Origin: a virus
IMG/VR virus record: IMGVR_UViG_3300023049_000165
Span: 1 to 29,252 of that record
Length of the DNA stretch: 29,252 nt
Strand: one strand, 5' to 3'
A program made the position numbers and the translations under genes. Under the pieces are notes generated by a model. That model searched no databases. It saw nothing but the letters and a program-made list of their open reading frames with translations, and was not told where the DNA came from. Shown here one piece after another: positions 13,773 to 20,950 of this stretch. The first letter of the stretch is position 1. Every line of letters begins with the position of its first letter.

Positions 13773-15122
13773 TTATCTAGAACGAACTTCATCAAAGGTA
13801 ACTTCGTTAACAAACTCGCCTGCTACCCAGACTGTTTGCATCAGATCTTTCTTGTCACCAAGGTCTGCGATGCGAACGGTTTCCATATCCTCGTTAAGAG
13901 TCAGATAACCTTTCTTAGAACGCTTGCCTGGGTCAGTTACTGGATCTTTGAACACGTCGCGCTCTTCGCCGTCTACGGTAATTGCGCACATCTTCATTGC
14001 AAACTTGTAGGTGTCACGGTCTGCTTTTTGTAGCAGTGCGCCACCCATGCCAAACGCAATGTTGTCAATGCTGATTTCAGCATCGGCCAACCTGCCAGCA
14101 ATGTCACGAATAGTGTTGTACTCGATGCCGTCGCCTTGAATAACACGAATGTGATCAGGCAGTACCTTGTAACCCTTTTCGTTGCGAGTGGACCCGAACA
14201 TTTCCATCAGTTCTTTGACAACCTGCACTGGAGTAGCAACAGGGTCGCCTGAATCAGGACGAACTACTAGAGTGCCGCCTTTTTCCAGGATCAGTGGCTC
14301 GAGCTCTTTCCACTTGCGAAGTGCTTCCCAGATGTTGTAGCTGTCCGATACGCAAGCGTAGATGTAGCCTTCGCCGCCGAACTGCTCAATCATGTTGCGG
14401 AACGCGTCGATTTCAAAATCTGCACCCCAGCTTGTGATTGTGCTGTGCTCGCTTGCAGGAATCCCTGCGCCCAGTCCGTCCAGGCTAGCACCGTAGTACT
14501 CAACAGCACCCATCCAACCTGCAAGGGTATCGGTGCCCATGAAGTTGATCAAGTGTGCCATGCCGCCCAGTTGTGCCTGCTCAGTAACAGCCACACCGCG
14601 CGAGCCAAAATCGTGCAGTTTGAAGCCTAGTGTTTCTGGAGTTCCGTTCTTTTCAAGGAAGCCTGCAATCAGTTCCTTAATTTCAAAGGAAATAGTAGCA
14701 ACAGTAGTTGGGTACCAGACTCGCAGTAGCTTAGTTTCGAACCAGCCAACTAACCAAATAAAGCCGGGCAGTGTAGGTTCTACAGTAAACAGTGCTTGTC
14801 CGGTTGGTACAACAGTACCTTCTGGCACCGCACGTACCTTCAGTGGGAAGTAGCCCATTTCTGCGATTTCTTTCCAGCCTTCGTAGTTGAAAATGTCAGT
14901 ACGACCAGTGTATTTCTCAACGTAGGTCTTTACCATATCAACTTCGGCCAGGGTAGGCACTTGCATCTGCTTGAGGATGTACTGTAGTCCGAAGAATTTT
15001 ACTCGATCCGCTCCGCCTCGAGCTTCTCCGTAGGACATTGCGTGTGTTGCGTTCTTTGGGTACTGCTTCCACTGTGACAGCTTGTAACCGTCTGTGTCGA
15101 AAAAATCAATTATGTTGTTCAT
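13773..15122 (-). CDS. nadV: Nicotinamide phosphoribosyltransferase (NAMPT/NadV)
   Basis: The 449-residue enzyme turns nicotinamide and PRPP into NMN. Family landmarks are DFFDTDGYKLSQW at the N-terminus, KLHDFGSRGV, GTDTLAG, SEHSTITSWG, ACVSDSYNIW, LVVRPDSGDP, IQGDGI and AFGMGGALLQ. I chose ATG at 15122, because GGGAGA lies 9 nt before it; the longer frame to 15191 runs into the upstream gene. The previous gene encodes the next step, NMN adenylyltransferase, so together they make NAD+ from nicotinamide. This two-enzyme set is known in vibriophage KVP40 and as the phage NAD+ reconstitution pathway NARP2, which counters NAD+-depleting immunity. Confidence 0.95.
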   Translation of the reverse strand: MNNIIDFFDTDGYKLSQWKQYPKNATHAMSYGEARGGADRVKFFGLQYILKQMQVPTLAEVDMVKTYVEKYTGRTDIFNYEGWKEIAEMGYFPLKVRAVPEGTVVPTGQALFTVEPTLPGFIWLVGWFETKLLRVWYPTTVATISFEIKELIAGFLEKNGTPETLGFKLHDFGSRGVAVTEQAQLGGMAHLINFMGTDTLAGWMGAVEYYGASLDGLGAGIPASEHSTITSWGADFEIDAFRNMIEQFGGEGYIYACVSDSYNIWEALRKWKELEPLILEKGGTLVVRPDSGDPVATPVQVVKELMEMFGSTRNEKGYKVLPDHIRVIQGDGIEYNTIRDIAGRLADAEISIDNIAFGMGGALLQKADRDTYKFAMKMCAITVDGEERDVFKDPVTDPGKRSKKGYLTLNEDMETVRIADLGDKKDLMQTVWVAGEFVNEVTFDEVRSR

Positions 15123-15165
15123 ATTAAACGTCTCCCGTTTATGTTTTATATTGTACTGTGGTGCT

Positions 15166-16179
15166 TTACACAAACCACTTGATGATGTCAAGATGATCTG
15201 AAAACAGATTCATTGACGTTGCTTCTGCGAGTGGAACCCACTCTGCTTTAAATGCGTCTGTAGCTGGACGAATGCTTGGCATTGCTCCGTTGTTGTCCGG
15301 CTGTACTTCAATGTAGTAGCCCATTGTCACTCGGGGGATTCCGATACTGCGACCCGGGTCGTCGAACATGTGTTGCGCTTTGATGCTGCCTGCTAGTACT
15401 TTTTCTGGTATCCGGAGATTTGTTTCTTCTTTCAACTCTCGGATGCAAGCGTCTACAAAGGTCTCGTTGTTGTTCTTGAAACCTCCTGGCAATGCCCAGG
15501 TGTTCTTGCCAGGGGCTGCTTTGCGCTGGATAAGCAAAATGTTACCCTGGCAAACAACAATTGCATCAGTGCAGGTAAAGTTGAGTGTGCCCGGAAACGG
15601 GTAGTCTCCAAACGCTCGCTTTTCCCACTTAAAGAAGTCACAGTCTTTGAGTAGATCTTGGTATTCTTCGGTTTCTTTGAATCTGCTCATAAAATCAATT
15701 GACGCATCAGGCAGGTAGTAGTCTGACACAATACCGTCTTCGAAGTAGGTCTTGCGAAAGCTGGTTGCGTCAATGCTGTGAAAGTTCGGTACTTCTCTCA
15801 GCGTCCACTCTGGAAACTCTTTGAGGTAGTAAGAAGAACTGTCTTTGAAGTAACCGTACAGCGTAAACTTCGCATTTGCTGGTGTAGCATCGTTTACACG
15901 ACGTACAATTTCAGATTTCCAAGTCCACTCTTTGTAGAGGTTGTCTGGAGATTCAACGAAGTTGACTCGATTGATTTCACCAGCCATGTTATCGTATACG
16001 TACTCGATAATCATGCCTTTGCGTTCTGCAACAGAAAAAGGATTCTTTACTGAACGGCAACGGTTTGCTGAGCCAAGGACTATTGTTACTTGATCGCACT
16101 CTTTCAGTGCTGTTTTAAGGATTTCGGCGTGGCCGGAATGGAAGGGCTGAAAACGCCCGATAATTACACCTATTTTCAT
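15166..16179 (-). CDS. nadM: Bifunctional NMN adenylyltransferase / Nudix hydrolase
   Basis: The 337-residue fusion has an N-terminal nucleotidyltransferase domain with GRFQPFHSGH (residues 8-17, HxGH class) and a NRCRSVKNPFSVAER nucleotide-binding segment. The C-terminal Nudix domain (from about residue 200) has WALPGGF, then a spaced E and RELKEET, the catalytic Nudix box; the usual final Gly of EExG is Asn. It adenylates NMN to NAD+, and the Nudix half probably hydrolyses ADP-ribose or a related product. The gene precedes nadV by 43 nt. It has both an early promoter (16229-16257) and a late-like box (16211-16218). Confidence 0.94.
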   Translation of the reverse strand: MKIGVIIGRFQPFHSGHAEILKTALKECDQVTIVLGSANRCRSVKNPFSVAERKGMIIEYVYDNMAGEINRVNFVESPDNLYKEWTWKSEIVRRVNDATPANAKFTLYGYFKDSSSYYLKEFPEWTLREVPNFHSIDATSFRKTYFEDGIVSDYYLPDASIDFMSRFKETEEYQDLLKDCDFFKWEKRAFGDYPFPGTLNFTCTDAIVVCQGNILLIQRKAAPGKNTWALPGGFKNNNETFVDACIRELKEETNLRIPEKVLAGSIKAQHMFDDPGRSIGIPRVTMGYYIEVQPDNNGAMPSIRPATDAFKAEWVPLAEATSMNLFSDHLDIIKWFV

Positions 16180-16210
16180 TTTAGCGACTCCCGCTTGTTG
16201 TGTACTACTT

Positions 16211-16218
16211 TATTTATC
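16211..16218 (-). promoter_or_regulatory. Late-promoter-like box GATAAATA before nadM
   Basis: The octamer ends 32 nt before the nadM ATG, downstream of the sigma70-like promoter, giving nadM-nadV a possible second, late transcription start. Confidence 0.5.
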
Positions 16219-16228
16219 TTACTATTAA

Positions 16229-16257
16229 AGTATAGTGCCAGAAAAGGATTTTGTCTA
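16229..16257 (-). promoter_or_regulatory. sigma70-like promoter for nadM-nadV
   Basis: TAGACA (16252-16257), 17-nt spacer, TATACT (16229-16234). Confidence 0.65.
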
Positions 16258-16266
16258 CTGAAATCT

Positions 16267-16509
16267 TTAATTTTCTAGCACACTACTAATTAGCTCGATG
16301 TTACTAAACCTCAGCAGTAAAAGGCTTTCCTGTCTGCTTGAACTGGTCTTACAAATCATGTTTGACTGCGAGTACATGTCTACCGGCATCATTGGCCAGC
16401 GATTCCAAGGCTCCGTTTGCCAATCAAAGTCTGCACGATCGCAGATCTTTTTCAGCCATACAAAGTCATCGTCGCTCACACTACCGGGCACTCGCCAAGT
16501 CTTTATCAT
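16267..16509 (-). CDS. Small hypothetical protein
   Basis: This 80-residue protein begins MIKTWRVPGSVSDDDFVWL and has a Trp-rich middle (DWQTEPWNRWPMM). The ATG overlaps the stop of the upstream gene as ATGA, so translation is probably coupled. It is the last gene of a cluster that ends before the nadM promoter; the promoter's -35 box lies 10 nt past its stop. Function unknown. Confidence 0.65.
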   Translation of the reverse strand: MIKTWRVPGSVSDDDFVWLKKICDRADFDWQTEPWNRWPMMPVDMYSQSNMICKTSSSRQESLLLLRFSNIELISSVLEN

Positions 16510-16874
16510 GAATAGTTGATGTGCAGCTCAGCTGACCACTTAAAGTTTCCAGGAGTCTCTATTTCTTGTCTCACAGCTTTTTTTACATACTCAGGAATGA
16601 AGTCCTGATGCTGAGACAAAAACGTTTCTCTGGAGATAACTTCTGCACCGATTGCCAGAAAGGATCCAAAACTCTGGTCAAACTGTGCTAGTGCAATCTG
16701 CTCGCCTGTTAGCTCCTGATCTCGCTGCTCTACTGTCGCATAAGATCGTGTTACAAGTAATCCAAGCGTTGACCCGTCGCCGGTGCCAAAGTAGTGAGAT
16801 TTTACATAGTAATATAGTTTATCCTCTAGTCTTTCTTTCTTTTTAATCAGCTTCTTTAATGACTGCACAATCAT
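16506..16874 (-). CDS. Hypothetical protein
   Basis: This is a 122-residue protein of unknown function. It has a Lys-rich N-terminal helix (KKLIKKKERLEDKLYYYVKS) and then mixed polar sequence ending FKWSAELHINYS. Both ends overlap neighbours by the 4-nt ATGA junction, so the three genes 16267-17632 form a tightly coupled set. Confidence 0.7.
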   Translation of the reverse strand: MIVQSLKKLIKKKERLEDKLYYYVKSHYFGTGDGSTLGLLVTRSYATVEQRDQELTGEQIALAQFDQSFGSFLAIGAEVISRETFLSQHQDFIPEYVKKAVRQEIETPGNFKWSAELHINYS

Positions 16875-17632
16875 CCCCTTAATCTCTTTAATAGTGCAGC
16901 TAATGCAGCATCAATCCTTTCCTGCTGCTCTCGGTCACTGAGCTCGCCGTTGCCCGATCTGTGAGCATAGCTCCAGTTGCTGATCTCGTGCAGCAATTCG
17001 CGTACACCTTCGTTGTTGCCGGTGCTACTGCATAGATCCAACTGATGCAACAGAGTTTCGTACACACGGTTCTTGCGCTGGAGTTCGTTGTACTCTGACT
17101 CGTACTGTTTTGCACCTTCTATAGCTGCACATAACTCTATGTACAATCCAGTGGTTATGTTCAGCGCATTAAACCACTCAGCAAAATACTGAGACAACTC
17201 TTTCGAACGCGGATGTGTGTCGATATGGTGCACATAAAAGTCCTTAGCGTTCTGAACCTTATCAGCAACTAACATGTCGTTGACTTCTTTTACAGGACTC
17301 AAACGAATCTTGTGTCCAGTGTTTACCTTAGGACTGAGATACTCGTTTGCAACACTGCGATACTCTAGCGCAAGTGCAAGAACATAAGGCGAAGTATTAC
17401 GTGCCACAAACGAGAGATTCCGTTCCAAGTCTATGTCGTCTTGTAACATAGGGTGTATGCAGAATGCAAGCATAGCATCAATAGTTGAATCAGTATCTTC
17501 AAGCACAGCAATACCTTCTCTGATATGGTTCATTAAAGGCACCTGAGAACGCACTGCCTTTCGATCACCATAGAAGGTACTGATCATTTGATATTCTGCT
17601 GATGTTTTTACTGTTTCCATTAGATGTAGCAT
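16871..17632 (-). CDS. Hypothetical protein with HD-like His motifs
   Basis: The 253-residue protein has SQVPLMNHIREGI at about residues 29-41 and MLAFCIHPMLQDD at about 54-66. Paired His motifs of this kind (NHIxEG ... HPxxQ) occur in phage proteins annotated as HD-domain hydrolases, but the paired Asp of a true HD site is not evident. The rest is helical with a Glu/Arg-rich coiled coil near residues 170-200 and a C-terminal amphipathic helix. It overlaps the upstream L7/L12-like gene by 13 nt. Nucleotide hydrolase is a guess only. Confidence 0.6.
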   Translation of the reverse strand: MLHLMETVKTSAEYQMISTFYGDRKAVRSQVPLMNHIREGIAVLEDTDSTIDAMLAFCIHPMLQDDIDLERNLSFVARNTSPYVLALALEYRSVANEYLSPKVNTGHKIRLSPVKEVNDMLVADKVQNAKDFYVHHIDTHPRSKELSQYFAEWFNALNITTGLYIELCAAIEGAKQYESEYNELQRKNRVYETLLHQLDLCSSTGNNEGVRELLHEISNWSYAHRSGNGELSDREQQERIDAALAALLKRLRG

Positions 17633-18102
17633 CCTACACTCTCCAATTTTCTGATTGCTTCGATACGATTTTTAGCATTTACAGGAACGTTAACCGGTGT
17701 TCCTGTAGTCACTGCGGGCCAAGGCTGTGAATCGTCTCGGGTATATTGAGTATGAGTAAACCCGTAGGCTCGATCCACAATGTCCTTTGCTTCCTTGAGA
17801 CCAAGTTTTGTGACTTCGCGGACCATCTTGATAGCAAGGACCTTATTAGGCTGCCCATAGAATCCGCGAAGCTGAATACCAGTTGCGTAATTGCCCTTGA
17901 GCATAGTCATCAGTATCTGACGCTTTACGCTGGGGGCAAGCGTGGTGACAATCGTGTCCCACATTTCTTCGCCTTTGGCTTCGCCGTAGACTTGTGTAAT
18001 AGCCTCCATGAAAGCAATAGACTCGCGAATCATAAGCTCTCTGTTGCAAAACTCTTCCTCGCGTTCTTCCTCGATCAGATCTTCTTTCAAGTCAGTGTTC
18101 AT
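17620..18102 (-). CDS. Protein with ribosomal L7/L12 C-terminal domain
   Basis: The 160-residue protein has a Glu-rich N-terminus (LIEEEREEEF), a helical middle, and at about residues 87-111 KVLAIKMVREVTKLGLKEAK..., which matches the L7/L12 C-terminal domain (KIxVIKxVRExTGLGLKEAK). That domain recruits translation GTPases on the ribosome stalk. Phage-encoded bL12-like domains are known in marine virus genomes. I start it at ATG 18102, because the longer frame (to 18186) overlaps the preceding small gene, which ends at 18122. A change to host ribosome function is possible. Confidence 0.8.
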   Translation of the reverse strand: MNTDLKEDLIEEEREEEFCNRELMIRESIAFMEAITQVYGEAKGEEMWDTIVTTLAPSVKRQILMTMLKGNYATGIQLRGFYGQPNKVLAIKMVREVTKLGLKEAKDIVDRAYGFTHTQYTRDDSQPWPAVTTGTPVNVPVNAKNRIEAIRKLESVGCYI

Positions 18103-18121
18103 AATTAGTCCATGATGTTGT

Positions 18122-18321
18122 TTAGTAGTTTTTGAAGGTGTCAAACATTCGCTCAGGGAAGACTTCTTTACTCTCAAGTACATCAATCGAAAAACCTGTG
18201 ACCTTGCCTGTTTTTAAATCTGCTGCTAAAACAGTTCGTAGTTCGGTTTTCCAAAAGGTTTGCTCACAGACTCATAGGCGTTGGTACTCATTCCTACGGT
18301 GTGAAAAAAGTATATTTTCAT
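18122..18321 (-). pseudogene. Small gene disrupted by a frameshift
   Basis: The frame from ATG 18321 reads MKIYFFHTVGMSTNAYESV and then stops out of family-like sequence at 18226. The -1 frame continues as FWKTELRTVLAADLKTGKV to FDTFKNY and stop at 18122, with codon use and composition like a real gene. The switch lies near 18255-18265. Joined, it would be 66 residues. The ATG overlaps the upstream stop (ATGA). Function unknown; an indel, a sequencing error or -1 frameshifting are all possible. Confidence 0.5.
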
Positions 18322-18498
18322 TCTGTCACCTCAAACAATTCAGTATCAACGTCGACAACTTCGTCTCGCTCTTTGGCTTTCTTTTCAAGAATCCTTGCGT
18401 CGCCTGCAGGCGACGCAGCTACTCCTTATAACTTCGTGGTACTGATCTGATTCCCACTTGTACTGTATTGTAGCAGTAACTACGTACATCTGTTCCAT
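18318..18498 (-). pseudogene. Small gene disrupted around a 20-bp palindrome
   Basis: ATG 18498 overlaps the RNA ligase 1 stop. The frame reads MYVVTATIQYKWESDQYHEV and ends at 18385. The +1 frame after the palindrome reads RILEKKAKERDEVVDVDTEL and ends at TGA 18318, again overlapping the next ATG. The two parts look like one protein of about 59 residues interrupted by about 25-30 nt that contain GCGTCGCCTGCAGGCGACGC. Insertion of a palindromic element or a programmed shift could explain it. Confidence 0.5.
18397..18416. repeat. Perfect 20-bp palindrome
   Basis: GCGTCGCCTGCAGGCGACGC is its own reverse complement. It is far more GC-rich than its surroundings and marks the point where the reading frame of the small gene at 18318-18498 changes. 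Confidence 0.85.
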
Positions 18499-19409
18499 TA
18501 CTGTGACTCCAAGAACTTCCTAACCCAAACTAACCGTTCTTGCTCAGTTAGTGCAGTGAATTCCTCAATGTTATCCCGGATATAGTCTACAAGGTCATAA
18601 TATTCTTCATCTACAATCTCCTTGGCCTTAGGCGTCAACAGCTTGTCTGTACGTGGGTTGCGTGATACGTACTTCGCTACTAGGTAATACGGCGACTTCA
18701 CTTTAAACGCTTGCCCACCGTCGGCGTATGCTACGAATCCTTCGTGTTTTACAGTCTTGTTGAGTGCTAACAACTCACCTACGGTAGTATCGAATGCTTC
18801 TGCGTACCCGCATGAGCAGCAAGTTAGAGCAAAGTTCTTCCAGGCCTTTGCAATGTCGAGTCCGCGTCCTGGCATTTCGCTGTCCCACGAGTTCCTTCTC
18901 CAGCCTAAAAAGTACATGCCGATGTCTTCTGGCACAATATGTGGATCGTCTGGATGAACACACTCGAACATTAACGTTGCTCCCTCGTTCATCCTAACAC
19001 TAGTCTGCCAAGACCCCCAGTTCTGATGACGCAGCATCATTTCTTTTGCATACTCTACAAACTGGCTGCTAGTGCTGCCGGTAGTGGAAACAAGGATGTC
19101 ATTGTTGTACCAGGATAAAGAAACCATAAAGCCGTTTACCTTTCGATACGCAGTAACAGGCGTATCGTCGTTGAACACTGGCGAACGTGCTTCAACACCG
19201 TAGTTGAAGATCTTAGTAAACGGACGAGAAATTACGTTAAACTCTTCGTCAACGATGGTACCGCGACACTCCTCGAGATAGTCGTTCCAAAGTCCCTTGT
19301 AAAAAACTGATTTTTTATATTTAAGAATATAAATTCCTTCACCGCAAGGCTTCATCGAAACCAGCGACGGGTTGTCCTCTACAAACTGCTTTAACTGTTC
19401 TTGGAACAT
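18498..19409 (-). CDS. rnlA: RNA ligase 1 (T4 gp63/RnlA type)
   Basis: The 303-residue protein has the Rnl1-type nucleotidyltransferase order: a ECRGTIVDEE segment, motif I YRKVNGFM with the adenylated Lys90 (KxNG variant of KxDG), motif III TLMFECVHP, motif IV KHEGFVAY and motif V AFKVKSPYY. T4 Rnl1 has 374 residues; the shorter C-terminus lacks part of the tRNA-specific domain. It joins 5'-phosphate and 3'-OH RNA ends and in T4 repairs tRNA cut by anticodon nuclease together with Pnkp. A kinase-like gene is at 21646. Its start lies inside the end of the upstream frame (19339-19752). Confidence 0.9.
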   Translation of the reverse strand: MFQEQLKQFVEDNPSLVSMKPCGEGIYILKYKKSVFYKGLWNDYLEECRGTIVDEEFNVISRPFTKIFNYGVEARSPVFNDDTPVTAYRKVNGFMVSLSWYNNDILVSTTGSTSSQFVEYAKEMMLRHQNWGSWQTSVRMNEGATLMFECVHPDDPHIVPEDIGMYFLGWRRNSWDSEMPGRGLDIAKAWKNFALTCCSCGYAEAFDTTVGELLALNKTVKHEGFVAYADGGQAFKVKSPYYLVAKYVSRNPRTDKLLTPKAKEIVDEEYYDLVDYIRDNIEEFTALTEQERLVWVRKFLESQ

Positions 19410-19752
19410 AACGTTTCCCTACCTTAGTTAATGAGGGCTGCAAGAGTTCAGAGATTGCCAAGTGGGTCAGACAGAAAGCGGAAGGCAAGCGCAACCTATC
19501 ATACTTTATGGCGCATTCGAAGAGTTTTTCAATAGAGCCTAGTCGATTTTTAACAATACCTTGTGCGCCGTTAAGGTAAACGAAGTCTGCCATGTACACT
19601 TCTGACCCGACTTGATAGCGCCTTGCGTCGACTTCTTGTAGTTGAGCAGTTCGGTAGTATGCCCTTGCGTTTACTTTCTTGTGAGTAAGAGTGACGTTTG
19701 TTTCAAGAAACGAACTATCAATAGTTATGTCTCTCCAGTTTTCCTTAGCCAT
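19339..19752 (-). CDS. Hypothetical protein with an embedded antisense fragment of gene 52
   Basis: The first about 86 residues (MAKENWRDIT to CAIKYDR) look like an ordinary small phage protein that I do not recognise. The following 18 codons are translated from an exact inverse copy of 54 nt of gene 52, and the rest overlaps the RNA ligase 1 start in another frame. The C-terminal 50 residues are therefore probably not ancestral, and the gene may be a truncated or rearranged version. It has a very strong promoter at 19784-19812. Its mRNA carries 54 nt complementary to gene 52 mRNA. Confidence 0.65.
   Translation of the reverse strand: MAKENWRDITIDSSFLETNVTLTHKKVNARAYYRTAQLQEVDARRYQVGSEVYMADFVYLNGAQGIVKNRLGSIEKLFECAIKYDRLRLPSAFCLTHLAISELLQPSLTKVGKRYVPRTVKAVCRGQPVAGFDEALR
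19440..19493 (+). repeat. 54-nt exact inverse copy of a gene 52 segment
   Basis: The plus strand here equals the gene 52 coding strand at 5899-5846 over 54 consecutive bases, starting GCAAGAGTTCAG and ending AAGCGCA. Because the local gene is on the minus strand, transcription across it gives RNA antisense to gene 52 mRNA. The insertion length is a multiple of three, so the host frame stays open. Confidence 0.9.
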
Positions 19753-19783
19753 TTCTGCTGCCTTTTAATTAATTTATAAGTTA

Positions 19784-19812
19784 ATTATACTGCCTGACTC
19801 GGTTCCTGTCAA
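19784..19812 (-). promoter_or_regulatory. Perfect-consensus sigma70-like promoter
   Basis: TTGACA (19807-19812), 17-nt spacer, TATAAT (19784-19789), 32 nt before the ATG at 19752. It drives the gene carrying the gene 52 antisense segment, RNA ligase 1 and probably the genes after it. Confidence 0.85.
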
Positions 19813-19817
19813 CCGAT

Positions 19818-20150
19818 TTATGCTACAAGCCACACGTAGGTAGCAAACAAACAGATCATGTGAATTGCTTGGTCAGCACCTATGGTTACAAAGAACCAAT
19901 GTCGTTGTTCGTTCCTCCAAAAGTGGCCAGCAACTCTGCTGCTCACGTAGTCTGTTGCAAAGTGCAACACTGCATTTACCAGCGCAAAGACTACGCCAAA
20001 CACTAAAAACGGCAGGATATATAACCCAACGTGTTGAGCCAAGATCCAGTTGTTGTGACTTTTGTTAATTGCAATCTTGTCTGTCTGAAACATAAAGTCT
20101 GCTACGAAGTGCATCAGCACCAGTGCTATAAGAACGTGTAGTTCAATCAT
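19818..20150 (-). CDS. DUF3307-like integral membrane protein
   Basis: The 110-residue protein has about four hydrophobic segments. MHFVADFMFQTDKIAINKS near the N-terminus and LHFATDYVSSR in the middle match the DUF3307 signature (HFxADFxxQTxxIAxxKS ... HFxxDYxxSR). The family occurs in phages and bacteria without a known function. Conserved Asp/His residues in membrane segments hint at metal or lipid handling, which is inference. The start overlaps the upstream stop by one base. Confidence 0.75.
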   Translation of the reverse strand: MIELHVLIALVLMHFVADFMFQTDKIAINKSHNNWILAQHVGLYILPFLVFGVVFALVNAVLHFATDYVSSRVAGHFWRNEQRHWFFVTIGADQAIHMICLFATYVWLVA

Positions 20151-20506
20151 TACCAGCTAATCTCCAATATAATAGGTTCGTTTGTCTTAATACCAAAGTG
20201 ATTGCACAACCCCGCACAGTACTCTGAGAGTTCAGAGGGGCCATCTTCTAGAGCAGGGTAGATCTCAACGAAGCTATCGTTTCTAGGATAGTCTAACTGC
20301 TGTAAAACCTTCTGCCCCCATTGCTGGTCAGTGTTTTTGAGAATCCGGTCGTATTCTTCTTGTCGGGCAATGTATCGAGCAGTTTTGAAGAAGTTAAGCA
20401 CCTTGCGATTCTCTGGTTGCGGGGCTTCACATCTAGGGCACCCAGTATAGTGCATATCGAGTGCGTTTCCGCATTTTAAGCATTTGCCCCAGTCTCCGTT
20501 TTCCAT
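20150..20506 (-). CDS. Zinc-ribbon hypothetical protein
   Basis: The 118-residue protein has an N-terminal four-Cys ribbon, CLKCGNALDMHYTGCPRC, at about residues 9-26. A helical, Gln/Asp-rich region and a C-terminal segment with CAGLCNHFGIKTNEPIILEISW follow. The ribbon suggests nucleic-acid or protein binding. It is in a three-gene operon (20726 to 19818) behind the promoter at 20771. Confidence 0.65.
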   Translation of the reverse strand: MENGDWGKCLKCGNALDMHYTGCPRCEAPQPENRKVLNFFKTARYIARQEEYDRILKNTDQQWGQKVLQQLDYPRNDSFVEIYPALEDGPSELSEYCAGLCNHFGIKTNEPIILEISW

Positions 20507-20507
20507 T

Positions 20508-20726
20508 CTAGCTTCCTCTGGTTAACAACCATTTCATTACATCGACTTTAGAAACAACGCACATTTCGCTCGCCATTTTCCTGACAGGCCGAGTTGTTTT
20601 CAACTTTAGTACTAACTCAATCGACACAGAGCTACGCCGCCAGGTTTGTTTGACTTCATACAGGCGGCTATAGAATACAACATAATCACCTGTCTTAATT
20701 TCTCTACCCAGCATGTCTTTAGGCAT
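20508..20726 (-). CDS. Small basic hypothetical protein
   Basis: This 72-residue protein opens MPKDMLGREIKTGDYVVFY, a pattern common in small beta-barrel phage proteins (xGDYVxFY). Several Arg and Lys residues and alternating strands suggest an SH3-like fold. It is the first gene behind the promoter at 20771-20798. Function unknown. Confidence 0.65.
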   Translation of the reverse strand: MPKDMLGREIKTGDYVVFYSRLYEVKQTWRRSSVSIELVLKLKTTRPVRKMASEMCVVSKVDVMKWLLTRGS

Positions 20727-20770
20727 CTAATCCTGGTCTCGTTCAACGGTTGGTTACAACTTATAAATAC

Positions 20771-20798
20771 AGTATAGCACAAACGAATAGTTTGTCAA
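20771..20798 (-). promoter_or_regulatory. sigma70-like promoter
   Basis: TTGACA (20793-20798), 16-nt spacer, TATACT (20771-20776), 45 nt before the ATG at 20726. Confidence 0.75.
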
Positions 20799-20890
20799 GA
20801 AAAATCTCCTTCGCGGTACTGGAAATACCCAAGGAGTCTAACAGTTAATAAGGAACTATCAGCATGACTATTTATTACGTCTAACAGTAG

Positions 20891-20928
20891 CATGCCAGCG
20901 GTTATAGTTAGCTGTAACCGCTGGCATG
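20891..20928 (-). terminator. Perfect 14-bp hairpin after the metallophosphoesterase gene
   Basis: CATGCCAGCGGTTA (20891-20904) pairs fully with 20915-20928 around a 10-nt loop, 23 nt beyond the stop at 20951. No U tract follows. It probably marks the end of the transcript. Between it and the promoter at 20798 I see no gene. Confidence 0.6.
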
Positions 20929-20950
20929 AGAACAACTGTAAACTACGTCC

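Noticed and set aside
20763-20880. TATAAATA on the plus strand followed by AAGGA and a 6-codon frame (MTIYYV)
   Set aside because: The octamer overlaps a minus-strand sigma70 promoter, no plus-strand gene follows, and six codons are too few to support a gene.
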